Positions 6,942 through 16,325 of a stretch of 17,546 bases of DNA are shown here, piece by piece. A program made the position numbers and the translations under genes. The notes below the pieces were generated by a model. It was not told the DNA's origin and made no database searches. It worked only from the letters and a program-made list of their open reading frames with translations. The stretch is from NCBI GenBank assembly GCA_037074765.1, contig JBAMDO010000565.1, forward strand, positions 1 to 17,546, given 5' to 3'. This stretch comes from Mansonella perstans. Taxonomy: Eukaryota > Nematoda > Chromadorea > Rhabditida > Onchocercidae. The first letter of the stretch is position 1; the number at the start of each line of letters is the position of its first letter.

Positions 6942-7661
6942 CATGCCATCATGGCTGTAACTTGTGAGTTGTTTTGGGTTAAGACCTCTTGTTGCCACAT
7001 CTGCGGGATTCTCTTCTGAAGGAATATAACGAAAGGTAAATTTCGTTCTACGTATTTCCTCGACTCGATTTTGAACAAATCTTGGCAATAAGTTAGAATT
7101 GTTCTTTATCCAATGTAAGGCACATTTAGAATCCGATCATAAGATTACCTTTATATTGGTAAGGTTCATATTGTATCTTGACGAACTGTGCTGCTCGTGT
7201 CCGATGAGTATAGCCATCAGCTCTAGGCGTGGTGTCATTCCTTTGATAGGAGCAATGCGGGATTTGGCGAAGATAAGCGATGAAGTTGTTCTACACTTTT
7301 CCTGACTCACTAGATACGCTGCTGCTGAATATGCTAAGCTTGAAGCATCAGTGAACACGTGTATTCCAATTAAGTCAGTAAAGGTTTTGATAAATCGTGG
7401 CAAGTTAATTATAACCGTTGCTCCTTCGGCGATAAGAGATTTCCATTTTTTATGGTCTTGCTCGTCTAATATTTGATCCCAAGATTTATTTTCTTTCCAC
7501 AGATGTTGTAGAAATATTTTGAATTTTATCATTATTGGGACTAGAAATCCTAATGGATCGTATTGTGATGCGACGAATTGTAGAATCGTTCGTTTCGTTA
7601 ATTTTGGTCCAACCCATGAATTTAATTTTACTTGGATGATATCTCTTGACAGGGATTCCAC
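6942..7661 (-). pseudogene. Pao pol: RT-RNase H connection and RNase H, copy D
   Basis: The minus strand reads [20 protein letters not shown] (about 7545-7600), the conserved connection after the RT palm. It continues through [13 protein letters not shown] to the RNase H start [20 protein letters not shown] (about 7310-7365), with the first catalytic Asp in FTDAS, then [14 protein letters not shown] and [11 protein letters not shown] (catalytic Glu). A frameshift near 7185 moves the reading to a frame holding the SDSKCALHWI-like motif (about 7100-7140) and a final NPADVATRGL-like segment (about 6985). The copy ends abruptly at 6942 where LTR4 begins, and the integrase continues beyond the nested insert at 5797. 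Confidence 0.87.
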
Positions 7662-8190
7662 TGAATGCTAAGGATTTCCGTGTTTTTTCTCACAGCTCGA
7701 TCTTGATGAGGCAATCTTGCATAGAATTCTTCATTGTTGGATAAGAATTCTCTTAAGTTCATTGAAACTTAATTGAAGATGGATTTCATTTCAGCATACT
7801 TTTCTAATGCGTCTCGTGTTCCGTTTGACGATACAATAACATTGTCCACACAAAGATTCTTCTCTATTTCTAATGCCAATTCGTCGCTATCATGATTTTC
7901 CAAATGATGGTTTAGGGTATCAGATAGTAAAAATGGGGATGATATTACTCCAAACGGGATTATTCGTTCGGAGGTACTTCTTCAATTATTCCAGTTTGTA
8001 ATTGATTTTTGATTGTCTTGTCGTATAAATGAAGAAGCGATTGGAGTTGTAGACGTTTAACTAGATATTTCAAACGTCCAAGGCATAATCCATAATTGTT
8101 GCTTAGTTTTTGTGTAGAGCTTTTCCACTGCCAACGCACTTGGTATCTTCTATCCCGCATAATGATGGTTTGTTCAAAATGTTTTATAGC
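7662..8190 (-). pseudogene. Pao reverse transcriptase, copy D, with internal deletion
   Basis: On the minus strand the RT entry region reads MRDRRYQVRWQWKSS (8115-8160), then NNYGLCLGRLKYLVKRL and TGIIEEVPPNE (about 7975-8010). It then jumps to IPFGVISSPFLLSDTLNHHL (about 7900-7965, motif B) and NLCVDNVIVSS (about 7830-7855, motif C). The segment carrying motif A (TADIEKAFLQ in copy E) and its flanks is missing, so about 130-150 codons have been deleted at about 7970. Another frameshift near 7670-7690 separates it from the connection domain. The catalytic box reads VDN here and YVDN in copy E, so the Asn looks like a shared feature of these copies rather than a private mutation. The enzyme is dead because motif A is missing. 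Confidence 0.85.
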
Positions 8191-8770
8191 TTAATGATCA
8201 TCGTCTACAGTGGGGGATTCTTGAATGCCGATCATTTCTAATTTCCAGAATTTTTCTAATTCTGAATTGAGGGTTGCATTAGCTGAGCATATTATTCCTG
8301 TGGGATAACTGTTATACTTATAAAGTTTGTTAATATCACCACTTCCAACAATCATAGGACCAACCTTGGACTGCACTAATATATGTCCTGATTAACTCCT
8401 TGATTTAAATTTGAAATAGTCCGCTTGTAGATTTATAAATTTGAAGAAATAGTCCACTCCAATTAGTATGTCGGGCTTTTCCCAATGGTTATTTAGATCA
8501 TCGAATTGAAGTTCTTTTGATATGTCTACCACCTGTAGTTCGTTTGTTAAGTATTCGACTACGTTAGCGCAGAAAGATATAACCTCGTTGTCTTCAGTTC
8601 GCACCTTCAGTTCCGCACAGGAAGTGGAACACTGTATTGGTTTCTTCTTACCAAATGCAGCTATCGTTATATTTTGTTTCTCCGACTCAGTTAATCTCAA
8701 TTGATGAGATAATTTCTTGGAGATAAAGGACAGTTGTGACCCTATATCAAATAATGCTAGGGCTTTTTAT
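8191..8770 (-). pseudogene. Pao aspartic protease and linker to RT, copy D
   Basis: The minus strand carries ALALFDIGSQLSFISKKL (about 8705-8765), LRLTESEKQNITIAAFGKKK, ELQVVDISKELQFDDLNNHW and PDILIGVDYFFKFINL (to about 8430). It then continues into the linker with GPMIVGSGDINKLYKYNSYP and LEKFWKLEMIGIQESPTVDD (8195-8376). The active-site loop is DIG rather than DTG or DSG, as in copy A. Frameshifts lie near 8390 and 8185. Upstream, the same TGA and TAA as in copy A separate Gag from protease. Copy D extends about 450 bp further than copy A. Confidence 0.86.
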
Positions 8771-9656
8771 TGTCATTGGGGTTGCGACGGATTAAAGACC
8801 TTTATCTTTTTACATAAAAGTAGAGTTCCCCTTTTTGTGTCGTTTTGAGTCGTAGATGTTAAATTGTAGAGTGATGCCGAACACTCCTTTTGTGAGGTGG
8901 ATACACCTCTTTTCCCACACATGGCATTGTTATGCCAAGCTTTACAGTAGAAGCATTGCTTTTTCACTTTACATTTTTCTCCCTTATGACTGTTTTTAAA
9001 ACAAACTATACATTTCTTCAGTATCTTGAGGCGATTTATTCGAGTTTTAGCAGTAGGATAGATGTCGCAATCTCTATCCCAGTGGTCTCCAGTGCAAAAT
9101 ATGCACGGTCTCTTTTTAGTTACTGTAGATTGTTGGGAATTTTGATTAGTTCGTTTTGTTGACAATGCTGAGGTTCCTCCTAGTCGTATTTTCGCTTCTG
9201 TTCAGATTTGATAATTGTAAGTTTATTTTCAGCACGGGTGAATGAACTCTGACTAATTTTTACTTGCTGATACACCTTAGCCAGTTTTAACAAGAAATTT
9301 CTTAACTTTGAAGTTGACCAAGGCATGTCTTCTGTTTTCTGAGTATATACTTTCTTCAGAATTCAAGATGGCAGCTTGCTTTCTATTGTAGTTTCAATGC
9401 TTGAATGCTCCAGGTTTTCTCCGGAAGCTTCCAGTTGGCGTTAGACTCGTTCGATGTTCTCGACAGTTGTAATCCAATCCTTTTCATTTCTTTTGATGGA
9501 CTGGAATTCATTATACAGTAGTGTCGATATTGTCGAAGGGTCACCATATTTTTCTTTGAGTACTCACTTAATCACTTCGTAGTTTTCCGGTGCTATGTCG
9601 TATCCTGATACGGCTTGTAATGTATTACCTTTCACACACGAATGCAAGCAATTTAC
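8771..9656 (-). pseudogene. Pao/BEL gag, copy D, 5'-truncated
   Basis: The minus strand matches copy A (767-2370) closely but lacks LTR1. It starts at a KLLAFVCERzz-like degenerate equivalent of copy A's NYLHSCLKGN (about 9630-9656) and passes the ENYKVI..KYGDPSTISTLL region with several frameshifts. From 9165 it is open through three zinc knuckles: CIFCTGDHWDRDC, CIVCFKNSHKGEKC and CFYCKAWHNNAMC. It ends at NPSQPQ and a TGA at about 8772. A stop or frameshift lies at about 9180 (GACTAGGAGG). Its upstream end is replaced by satellite at 9657, so the Gag N-terminus and 5' LTR are absent. Confidence 0.86.
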
Positions 9657-10462
9657 TATTCAAGGACATTTCTTTGTAACATTTCCTGTGACTTTCAATG
9701 TAAGTAATGACGTCACATATTCAAAGACATTACTTTGTAACACTTGTTTTGACTTTCAGTTTGAGCAATGACGTCACATATTCAAATACATCACTTTGTA
9801 ACATTTCCTATGACCTTCAATGCAAGTAATGACGTCACATATTCAAAGATTAATTTGTAATACTTGTTTTGACTTTCAGTTTGAGCAATGACGTCACACG
9901 TTCAAAGACATTGCTTTGTAACATTTCCTGTGACTTTCCATGTAGGTAATGATGTCACATATTCAAAGACATCGCTTTGTTACGTTTCCTATGACCTTCA
10001 ATGTAAATAATGACGTCACATATTCAAAGACATTACTTTGTAACACTCGGTTTGCCTTTCAGTTTGATAATGACGTCACATATTCAAAGACATTACTTTG
10101 TAACATTTCCTATGACTTTCAATGTAAGAAATGACGTTGCATATTCAAAGATAATACTTTGTAACATTTCCTATGACTTTCAATGTAAGTAATGGCGCCA
10201 CCTATTCGAAAACATTTCTTTGTAACATTTCCTATGACCTTCAATGCAAGCAATGACGTCACATATTTAAAGACATTACTTTGTAACAATTCCTTTGACT
10301 TTCAGTTTGAATAATGATTCACATATTCAAAGACATCGCTTTGTTACATTTCCTATGACCTTCAATGTAAATAATGACGTCACATATTCAAAGACATTAC
10401 TTTGTAACATTCGGTTTGTCTTTCAGTTTGATAATGATGTCACATATTCAAGACATACTTTG
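9657..10462 (+). repeat. 61-bp satellite, divergent left edge (about 13 monomers)
   Basis: Monomers of about 59-61 bp share ATTCAAAGACATTACTTTG, a variable middle, and TAATGACGTCACAT. Two subtypes tend to alternate in the first part: one with ATTTCCTATGACCTTCAATG and one with CTTGTTTTGACTTTCAGTTTG, suggesting an older dimeric unit of about 122 bp. The arm next to the CRE palindrome is ATTCAAAG here, whereas the rest of the array has ATTGAAAG. The high divergence is typical of an array edge that escapes homogenisation. No coding potential is claimed. Confidence 0.93.
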
Positions 10463-10463
10463 N
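10463..10463. other. Ambiguous base N (assembly join)
   Basis: A single N sits in ..ACTTTGNGACGTCACAT.., and most of a monomer is missing around it. The array switches at exactly this base from the divergent ATTCAAAG subtype to the homogeneous ATTGAAAG subtype. It probably marks a collapsed or arbitrarily joined assembly gap, so the true array length is unknown. Confidence 0.85.
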
Positions 10464-13400
10464 GACGTCACATATTGAAAGACAATACTTTGTAACTTTC
10501 CCTATAACTTTCAATGTATGTAATGACGTCACATATTGAAAGACAATACTTTGTAACTTTCCCTATAACTTTCAATGTATGTAATGACGTCACATATTGA
10601 AAGACAATACTTTGTAACTTTCCCTATGACTTTCAATGTATGTAATGACGTCACATATTGAAAGACAATACTTTGTAACTTTCCCTATAACTTTCAATGT
10701 ATGTAATGACGTCACATATTGAAAGACAATACTTTGTAACTTTCCCTATAACTTTCAATGTATGTAATGACGTCACATATTGAAAGACAATACTTTGTAA
10801 CTTTCCCTATAACTTTCAATGTATGTAATGACGTCACATATTGAAAGACAATACTTTGTAACTTTCCCTATGACTTTCAATGTATGTAATGACGTCACAT
10901 ATTGAAAGACAATACTTTGTAACTTTCCCTATAACTTTCAATGTATGTAATGACGTCACATATTGAAAGACAATACTTTGTAACTTTCCCTATAACTTTC
11001 AATGTATGTAATGACGTCACATATTGAAAGACAATACTTTGTAACTTTCCCTATAACTTTCAATGTATGTAATGACGTCACATATTGAAAGGCAATACTT
11101 TGTAACTTCCCAATGACTTTCAATGTATGTAATGACGTCACATATTGAAAGACAATACTTTGTAACTTTCCCTATAACTTTCAATGTATGTAATGACGTC
11201 ACATATTGAAAGACAATACTTTGTAACTTTCCCTAAACTTTCAATGTATGTAATGACGTCACATATTGAAAGGCAATACTTTGTAACTTTCCCTATGACT
11301 TTCAATGTATGTAATGAGTCACATATTGAAAGACAATACTTTGTAACTTTCCCTATAACTTTCAATGTATGTAATGACGTCACATATTGAAAGACAATAC
11401 TTTGTAACTTTCCCTATAACTTTCAATGTATGTAATGACGTCACATATTGAAAGACAATACTTTGTAACTTTCCCTATAACTTTCAATGTATGTAATGAC
11501 GTCACATATTGAAAGACAATACTTTGTAACTTTCCCTATAACTTTCAATGTATGTAATGACGTCACATATTGAAAGGCAATACTTTGTAACTTTCCCTAT
11601 GACTTTCAATGTATGTAATGAGTCACATATTGAAAGACAATACTTTGTAACTTTCCCTATAACTTTCAATGTATGTAATGACGTCACATATTGAAAGACA
11701 ATACTTTGTAACTTTCCCTATAACTTTCAATGTATGTAATGACGTCACATATTGAAAGACAATACTTTGTAACTTTCCCTATAACTTTCAATGTATGTAA
11801 TGACGTCACATATTGAAAGACAATACTTTGTAACTTCCCCAATGACTTTCAATGTATGTAATGACGTCACATATTGAAAGACAATACTTTGTAACTTTCC
11901 CTATAACTTTCAATGTATGTAATGACGTCACATATTGAAAGACAATACTTTGTAACTTTCCCTATAACTTTCAATGTATGTAATGACGTCACATATTGAA
12001 AGACAATACTTTGTAACTTTCCCTACAACTTTCAATGTATGTAATGACGTCACATATTGAAAGGCAATACTTTGTAACTTTCCCTATGACTTTCAATGTA
12101 TGTAATGATGTCACATATTGAAAGACAATACTTTGTAACTTTCCCTATAACTTTCAATGTATGTAATGACGTCACATATTGAAAGACAATACTTTGTAAC
12201 TTTCCCTATAACTTTCAATGTATGTAATGACGTCACATATTGAAAGACAATACTTTGTAACTTTCCCTATAACTTTCAATGTATGTAATGACGTCACATA
12301 TTGAAAGCAATACTTTGTAACTTTCCCAATGACTTTCAATGTATGTAATGACGTCACATATTGAAAGACAATACTTTGTAACTTTCCCTATAACTTTCAA
12401 TGTATGTAATGACGTCACATATTGAAAGACAATACTTTGTAACTTTCCCAATGACTTTCAATGTATGTAATGACGTCACATATTGAAAGACAATACTTTG
12501 TAACTTTCCCTATAACTTTCAATGTATGTAATGACGTCACATATTGAAAGACAATACTTTGTAACTTTCCCTATAACTTTCAATGTATGTAATGACGTCA
12601 CATATTGAAAGACAATACTTTGTAACTTTCCCTATAACTTTCAATGTATGTAATGACGTCACATATTGAAAGACAATACTTTGTAACTTTCCCTATAACT
12701 TTCAATGTATGTAATGACGTCACATATTGAAAGACAATACTTTGTAACTTTCCCTATAACTTTCAATGTATGTAATGACGTCACATATTGAAAGACAATA
12801 CTTTGTAACTTTCCCTATAACTTTCAATGTATGTAATGACGTCACATATTGAAAGACAATACTTTGTAACTTTCCCTATAACTTTCAATGTATGTAATGA
12901 CGTCACATATTGAAAGACAATACTTTGTAACTTTCCCTATAACTTTCAATGTATGTAATGACGTCACATATTGAAAGACAATACTTTGTAACTTTCCCTA
13001 TAACTTTCAATGTATGTAATGACGTCACATATTGAAAGACAATACTTTGTAACTTTCCCTATAACTTTCAATGTATGTAATGACGTCACATATTGAAAGA
13101 CAATACTTTGTAACTTTCCCTATAACTTTCAATGTATGTAATGACGTCACATATTGAAAGACAATACTTTGTAACTTTCCCTATAACTTTCAATGTATGT
13201 AATGACGTCACATATTGAAAGACAATACTTTGTAACTTTCCCTATAACTTTCAATGTATGTAATGACGTCACATATTGAAAGACAATACTTTGTAACTTT
13301 CCCTATAACTTTCAATGTATGTAATGACGTCACATATTGAAAGACAATACTTTGTAACTTTCCCTATAACTTTCAATGTATGTAATGACGTCACATATTG

Positions 13401-13470
13401 AAAGACAATACTTTGTAACTTTCCCTATAACTTTCAATGTATGTAATGACGTCACATATTGAAAGACAAT
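10464..13470 (+). repeat. 61-bp satellite, homogeneous zone 1 (TTTCCCTATAAC variant)
   Basis: About 49 monomers, most identical. A typical monomer runs from the palindrome TGACGTCA at 10524-10531 through CATATTGAAAGACAATACTT, TGTAACTTTCCCTATAAC and TTTCAATGTATGTAA to the next palindrome at 10585. Scattered variants (CTATGAC, CAATGAC, GGCAATAC, TGAGTCAC) recur at multiples of the monomer, indicating local higher-order duplication between about 11080 and 12450. From about 12470 to 13450 the monomers appear essentially invariant, so this is the most recently amplified part. Reverse-strand open frames of 60-110 codons (ICDVITYIES, VTSLHTLKVIGK) arise because 61 is not a multiple of three and are not genes. 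Confidence 0.95.
10524..10531. promoter_or_regulatory. CRE/ATF-like palindrome TGACGTCA, representative of about 95-100 copies
   Basis: TGACGTCA is the full consensus palindrome bound by CREB/ATF bZIP factors. It recurs once per monomer from about 9709 to 15890 at 61-bp spacing. Exceptions are a few mutated monomers (TGATGTCA, TGGCGCCA, TGAGTCA). Binding in this organism is inferred from motif identity only; this entry marks one example. Confidence 0.6.
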
Positions 13471-14494
13471 ACTTTGTAACATTTCCTATGACTTTCAATG
13501 TATGTAATGACGTCACATATTGAAAGACAATACTTTGTAACTTTCCCTATGACTTTCAATGTATGTAATGACGTCACATATTGAAAGACAATACTTTGTA
13601 ACTTTCCTATGACTTTCAATGTATGTAATGACGTCACATATTGAAAGACAATACTTTGTAACTTTCCCTATGACTTTCAATGTATGTAATGACGTCACAT
13701 ATTGAAAGACAATACTTTGTAACTTTCCCTATGACTTTCAATGTATGTAATGACGTCACATATTGAAAGACAATACTTTGTAACTTTCCTATGACTTTCA
13801 ATGTATGTAATGACGTCACATATTGAAAGACAATACTTTGTAACTTTCCTATGACTTTCAATGTATGTAATGACGTCACATATTGAAAGACAATACTTTG
13901 TAACATTTCCTATGACTTTCAATGTATGTAATGACGTCACATATTGAAAGACAATACTTTGTAACTTTCCTATGACTTTCAATGTATGTAATGACGTCAC
14001 ATATTGAAAGACAATACTTTGTAACATTTCCTATGACTTTCAATGTATGTAATGACGTCACATATTGAAAGACAATACTTTGTAACTTTCCTATGACTTT
14101 CAATGTATGTAATGACGTCACATATTGAAAGACAATACTTTGTAACTTTCCTATGACTTTCAATGTATGTAATGACGTCACATATTGAAAGACAATACTT
14201 TGTAACATTTCCTATGACTTTCAATGTATGTAATGACGTCACATATTGAAAGACAATACTTTGTAACATTTCCCATGACTTTCAATGTATGTAATGACGT
14301 CACATATTGAAAGACAATACTTTGTAACATTTCCTATGACTTTCAATGTATGTAATGACGTCACATATTGAAAGACAATACTTTGTAACATTTCCTATGA
14401 CTTTCAATGTATGTAATGACGTCACATATTGAAAGACAATACTTTGTAACTTTCCCTATGACTTTCAATGTATGTAATGACGTCACATATTGAA
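13471..14494 (+). repeat. 61-bp satellite, zone 2 (CTATGAC variant, 60/62-bp mixture)
   Basis: About 17 monomers have ACTTTGTAAC followed by TTTCCTATGAC, TTTCCCTATGAC or ATTTCCTATGAC. Unit length varies by one base accordingly. The CRE palindrome and the ATTGAAAG arm are unchanged. Sequence is intermediate between zone 1 and zone 3. Confidence 0.94.
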
Positions 14495-15910
14495 AGACAA
14501 TATTTTGTAATTTCCTATGACTTTCAATGTATGTAATGACGTCACATATTGAAAGACAATATTTTGTAATATTTCCTATGACTTTCAATGTATGTAATGA
14601 CGTCACATATTGAAAGACAATATTTTGTAATATTTCCTATGACTTTCAATGTATGTAATGACGTCACATATTGAAAGACAATATTTTGTAATATTTCCTA
14701 TGACTTTCAATGTATGTAATGACGTCACATATTGAAAGACAATATTTTGTAATATTTCCTATGACTTTCAATGTATGTAATGACGTCACATATTGAAAGA
14801 CAATATTTTGTAACTTTCCCTATGACTTTCAATGTATGTAATGACGTCACATATTGAAAGACAATATTTGTAACATTTCCTATGACTTTCAATGTATGTA
14901 ATGACGTCACATATTGAAAGACAATATTTTGTAATATTTCCTATGACTTTCAATGTATGTAATGACGTCACATATTGAAAGACAATATTTTGTAATATTT
15001 CCTATGACTTTCAATGTATGTAATGACGTCACATATTGAAAGACAATATTTTGTAATATTTCCTATGACTTTCAATGTATGTAATGACGTCACATATTGA
15101 AAGACAATATTTTGTAATATTTCCTATGACTTTCAATGTATGTAATGACGTCACATATTGAAAGACAATATTTTGTAATTTCCTATGACTTTCAATGTAT
15201 GTAATGACGTCACATATTGAAAGACAATATTTTGTAATATTTCCTATGACTTTCAATGTATGTAATGACGTCACATATTGAAAGACAATATTTTGTAACT
15301 TTCCCTATGACTTTCAATGTATGTAATGACGTCACATATTGAAAGACAATATTTTGTAATATTTCCTATGACTTTCAATGTATGTAATGACGTCACATAT
15401 TGAAAGACAATATTTTGTAATATTTCCTATGACTTTCAATGTATGTAATGACGTCACATATTGAAAGACAATATTTTGTAATATTTCCTATGACTTTCAA
15501 TGTATGTAATGACGTCACATATTGAAAGACAATATTTTGTAATATTTCCTATGACTTTCAATGTATGTAATGACGTCACATATTGAAAGACAATATTTTG
15601 TAATATTTCCTATGACTTTCAATGTATGTAATGACGTCACATATTGAAAGACAATATTTTGTAATATTTCCTATGACTTTCAATGTATGTAATGACGTCA
15701 CATATTGAAAGACAATATTTTGTAATATTTCCTATGACTTTCAATGTATGTAATGACGTCACATATTGAAAGACAATATTTTGTAATATTTCCTATGACT
15801 TTCAATGTATGTAATGACGTCACATATTGAAAGACAATATTTTGTAATATTTCCTATGACTTTCAATGTATGTAATGACGTCACATATTGAAAGACAATA
15901 TTTGTAATAT
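14495..15910 (+). repeat. 61-bp satellite, zone 3 (ATTTTGTAATATTTCC variant)
   Basis: About 23 monomers carry CAATATTTTGTAATATTTCC in place of the CAATACTTTGTAAC stretch of zones 1 and 2, then TATGACTTTCAATGTATG and TAATGACGTCACAT. The boundary with zone 2 is sharp at about 14500. The array ends within a monomer at about 15910 and passes into AT-rich simple sequence. Confidence 0.94.
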
Positions 15911-16325
15911 TGAATAATATTGAATATTGAATAATATTGAATAATAATATTGAAATCACATATTAATATTAATAATAATATTGAAATCACATATTATTAT
16001 TGAATAATAAATTAAATAATAAATAATAAATAATAAATTAAATATTAAATAATAAATTAAATATTAAATAATAAATAATAAATCAAATATTAAATAATAA
16101 ATTAAATATTAAATAATAAATAATAAATTAAATATTAAATAATAAATAATAAATCACATATTATTATTGAATAATATTATTATTGAATAATAATATTGAA
16201 TAATAAAAATCATATTAATAATATTGAAATCAAATCACATATTAATAATAAAATCACATATTAATATTAATAATAATATTGAAATCACATATTGAATAAT
16301 CATAATGTTTATTGAATCACATATT
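15911..16325. repeat. AT-rich simple-sequence shoulder with satellite fragments
   Basis: The stretch is almost entirely A and T, built of AATAAT, AAATATTAAAT and TAAATAATAAAT units with repeating blocks of about 40-50 bp between 16010 and 16160. Short pieces identical to the satellite (TCACATATT, ATTGAAATCACATATTGAA) recur at about 15953, 15982, 16152, 16235, 16253, 16283 and 16316, so at least part is derived from the monomer. No gene is seen. Confidence 0.85.

Larger units (their letters stand above)
3943..9656 (-). mobile_element. Degenerate minus-strand Pao/BEL retrotransposon with nested insertion
   Basis: Read on the minus strand from 9656 to 3943, domains appear in canonical BEL/Pao order: Gag with zinc knuckles, protease, RT, RNase H, integrase, DUF5641-like tail, 3' LTR. 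The order is broken only by the opposite-strand fragment at 5798-6941. The 5' LTR, primer-binding site and Gag N-terminus are missing because the satellite array replaces them at 9657. Multiple frameshifts, stops and two internal deletions (RT and integrase) make it non-functional. Joining the two halves into one element is inference from order, orientation and continuity across the nested insert. Confidence 0.8.

Noticed and set aside
6668..7019. Forward open frames with repeated TTHHNIQFNP peptides
   Set aside because: They fall on the 41-bp tandem repeat inside LTR4 and run on into antisense pol; there is no independent coding evidence.
8522..9162. Plus-strand open frames at 8522-8704 and 8932-9162, and their minus-strand counterparts at 2440-2622 and 1334-1540
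   Set aside because: They are antisense shadows of the protease and zinc-knuckle region. The same shadow appears in both inverted copies because the true coding strands are similar.
9657..15910. CRISPR-like regular repeats
   Set aside because: Units are contiguous with no unique spacers, in a eukaryotic-type retrotransposon context. This is a satellite, not CRISPR.
10956..15959. Many reverse-strand open frames of 60-110 codons in the satellite (ICDVITYIES, VTSLHTLKVIGK)
   Set aside because: They are produced by a 61-bp unit cycling through three frames with few stops. The same peptide appears in all three phases in different copies, and starts and stops track monomer variants, so this is not coding.
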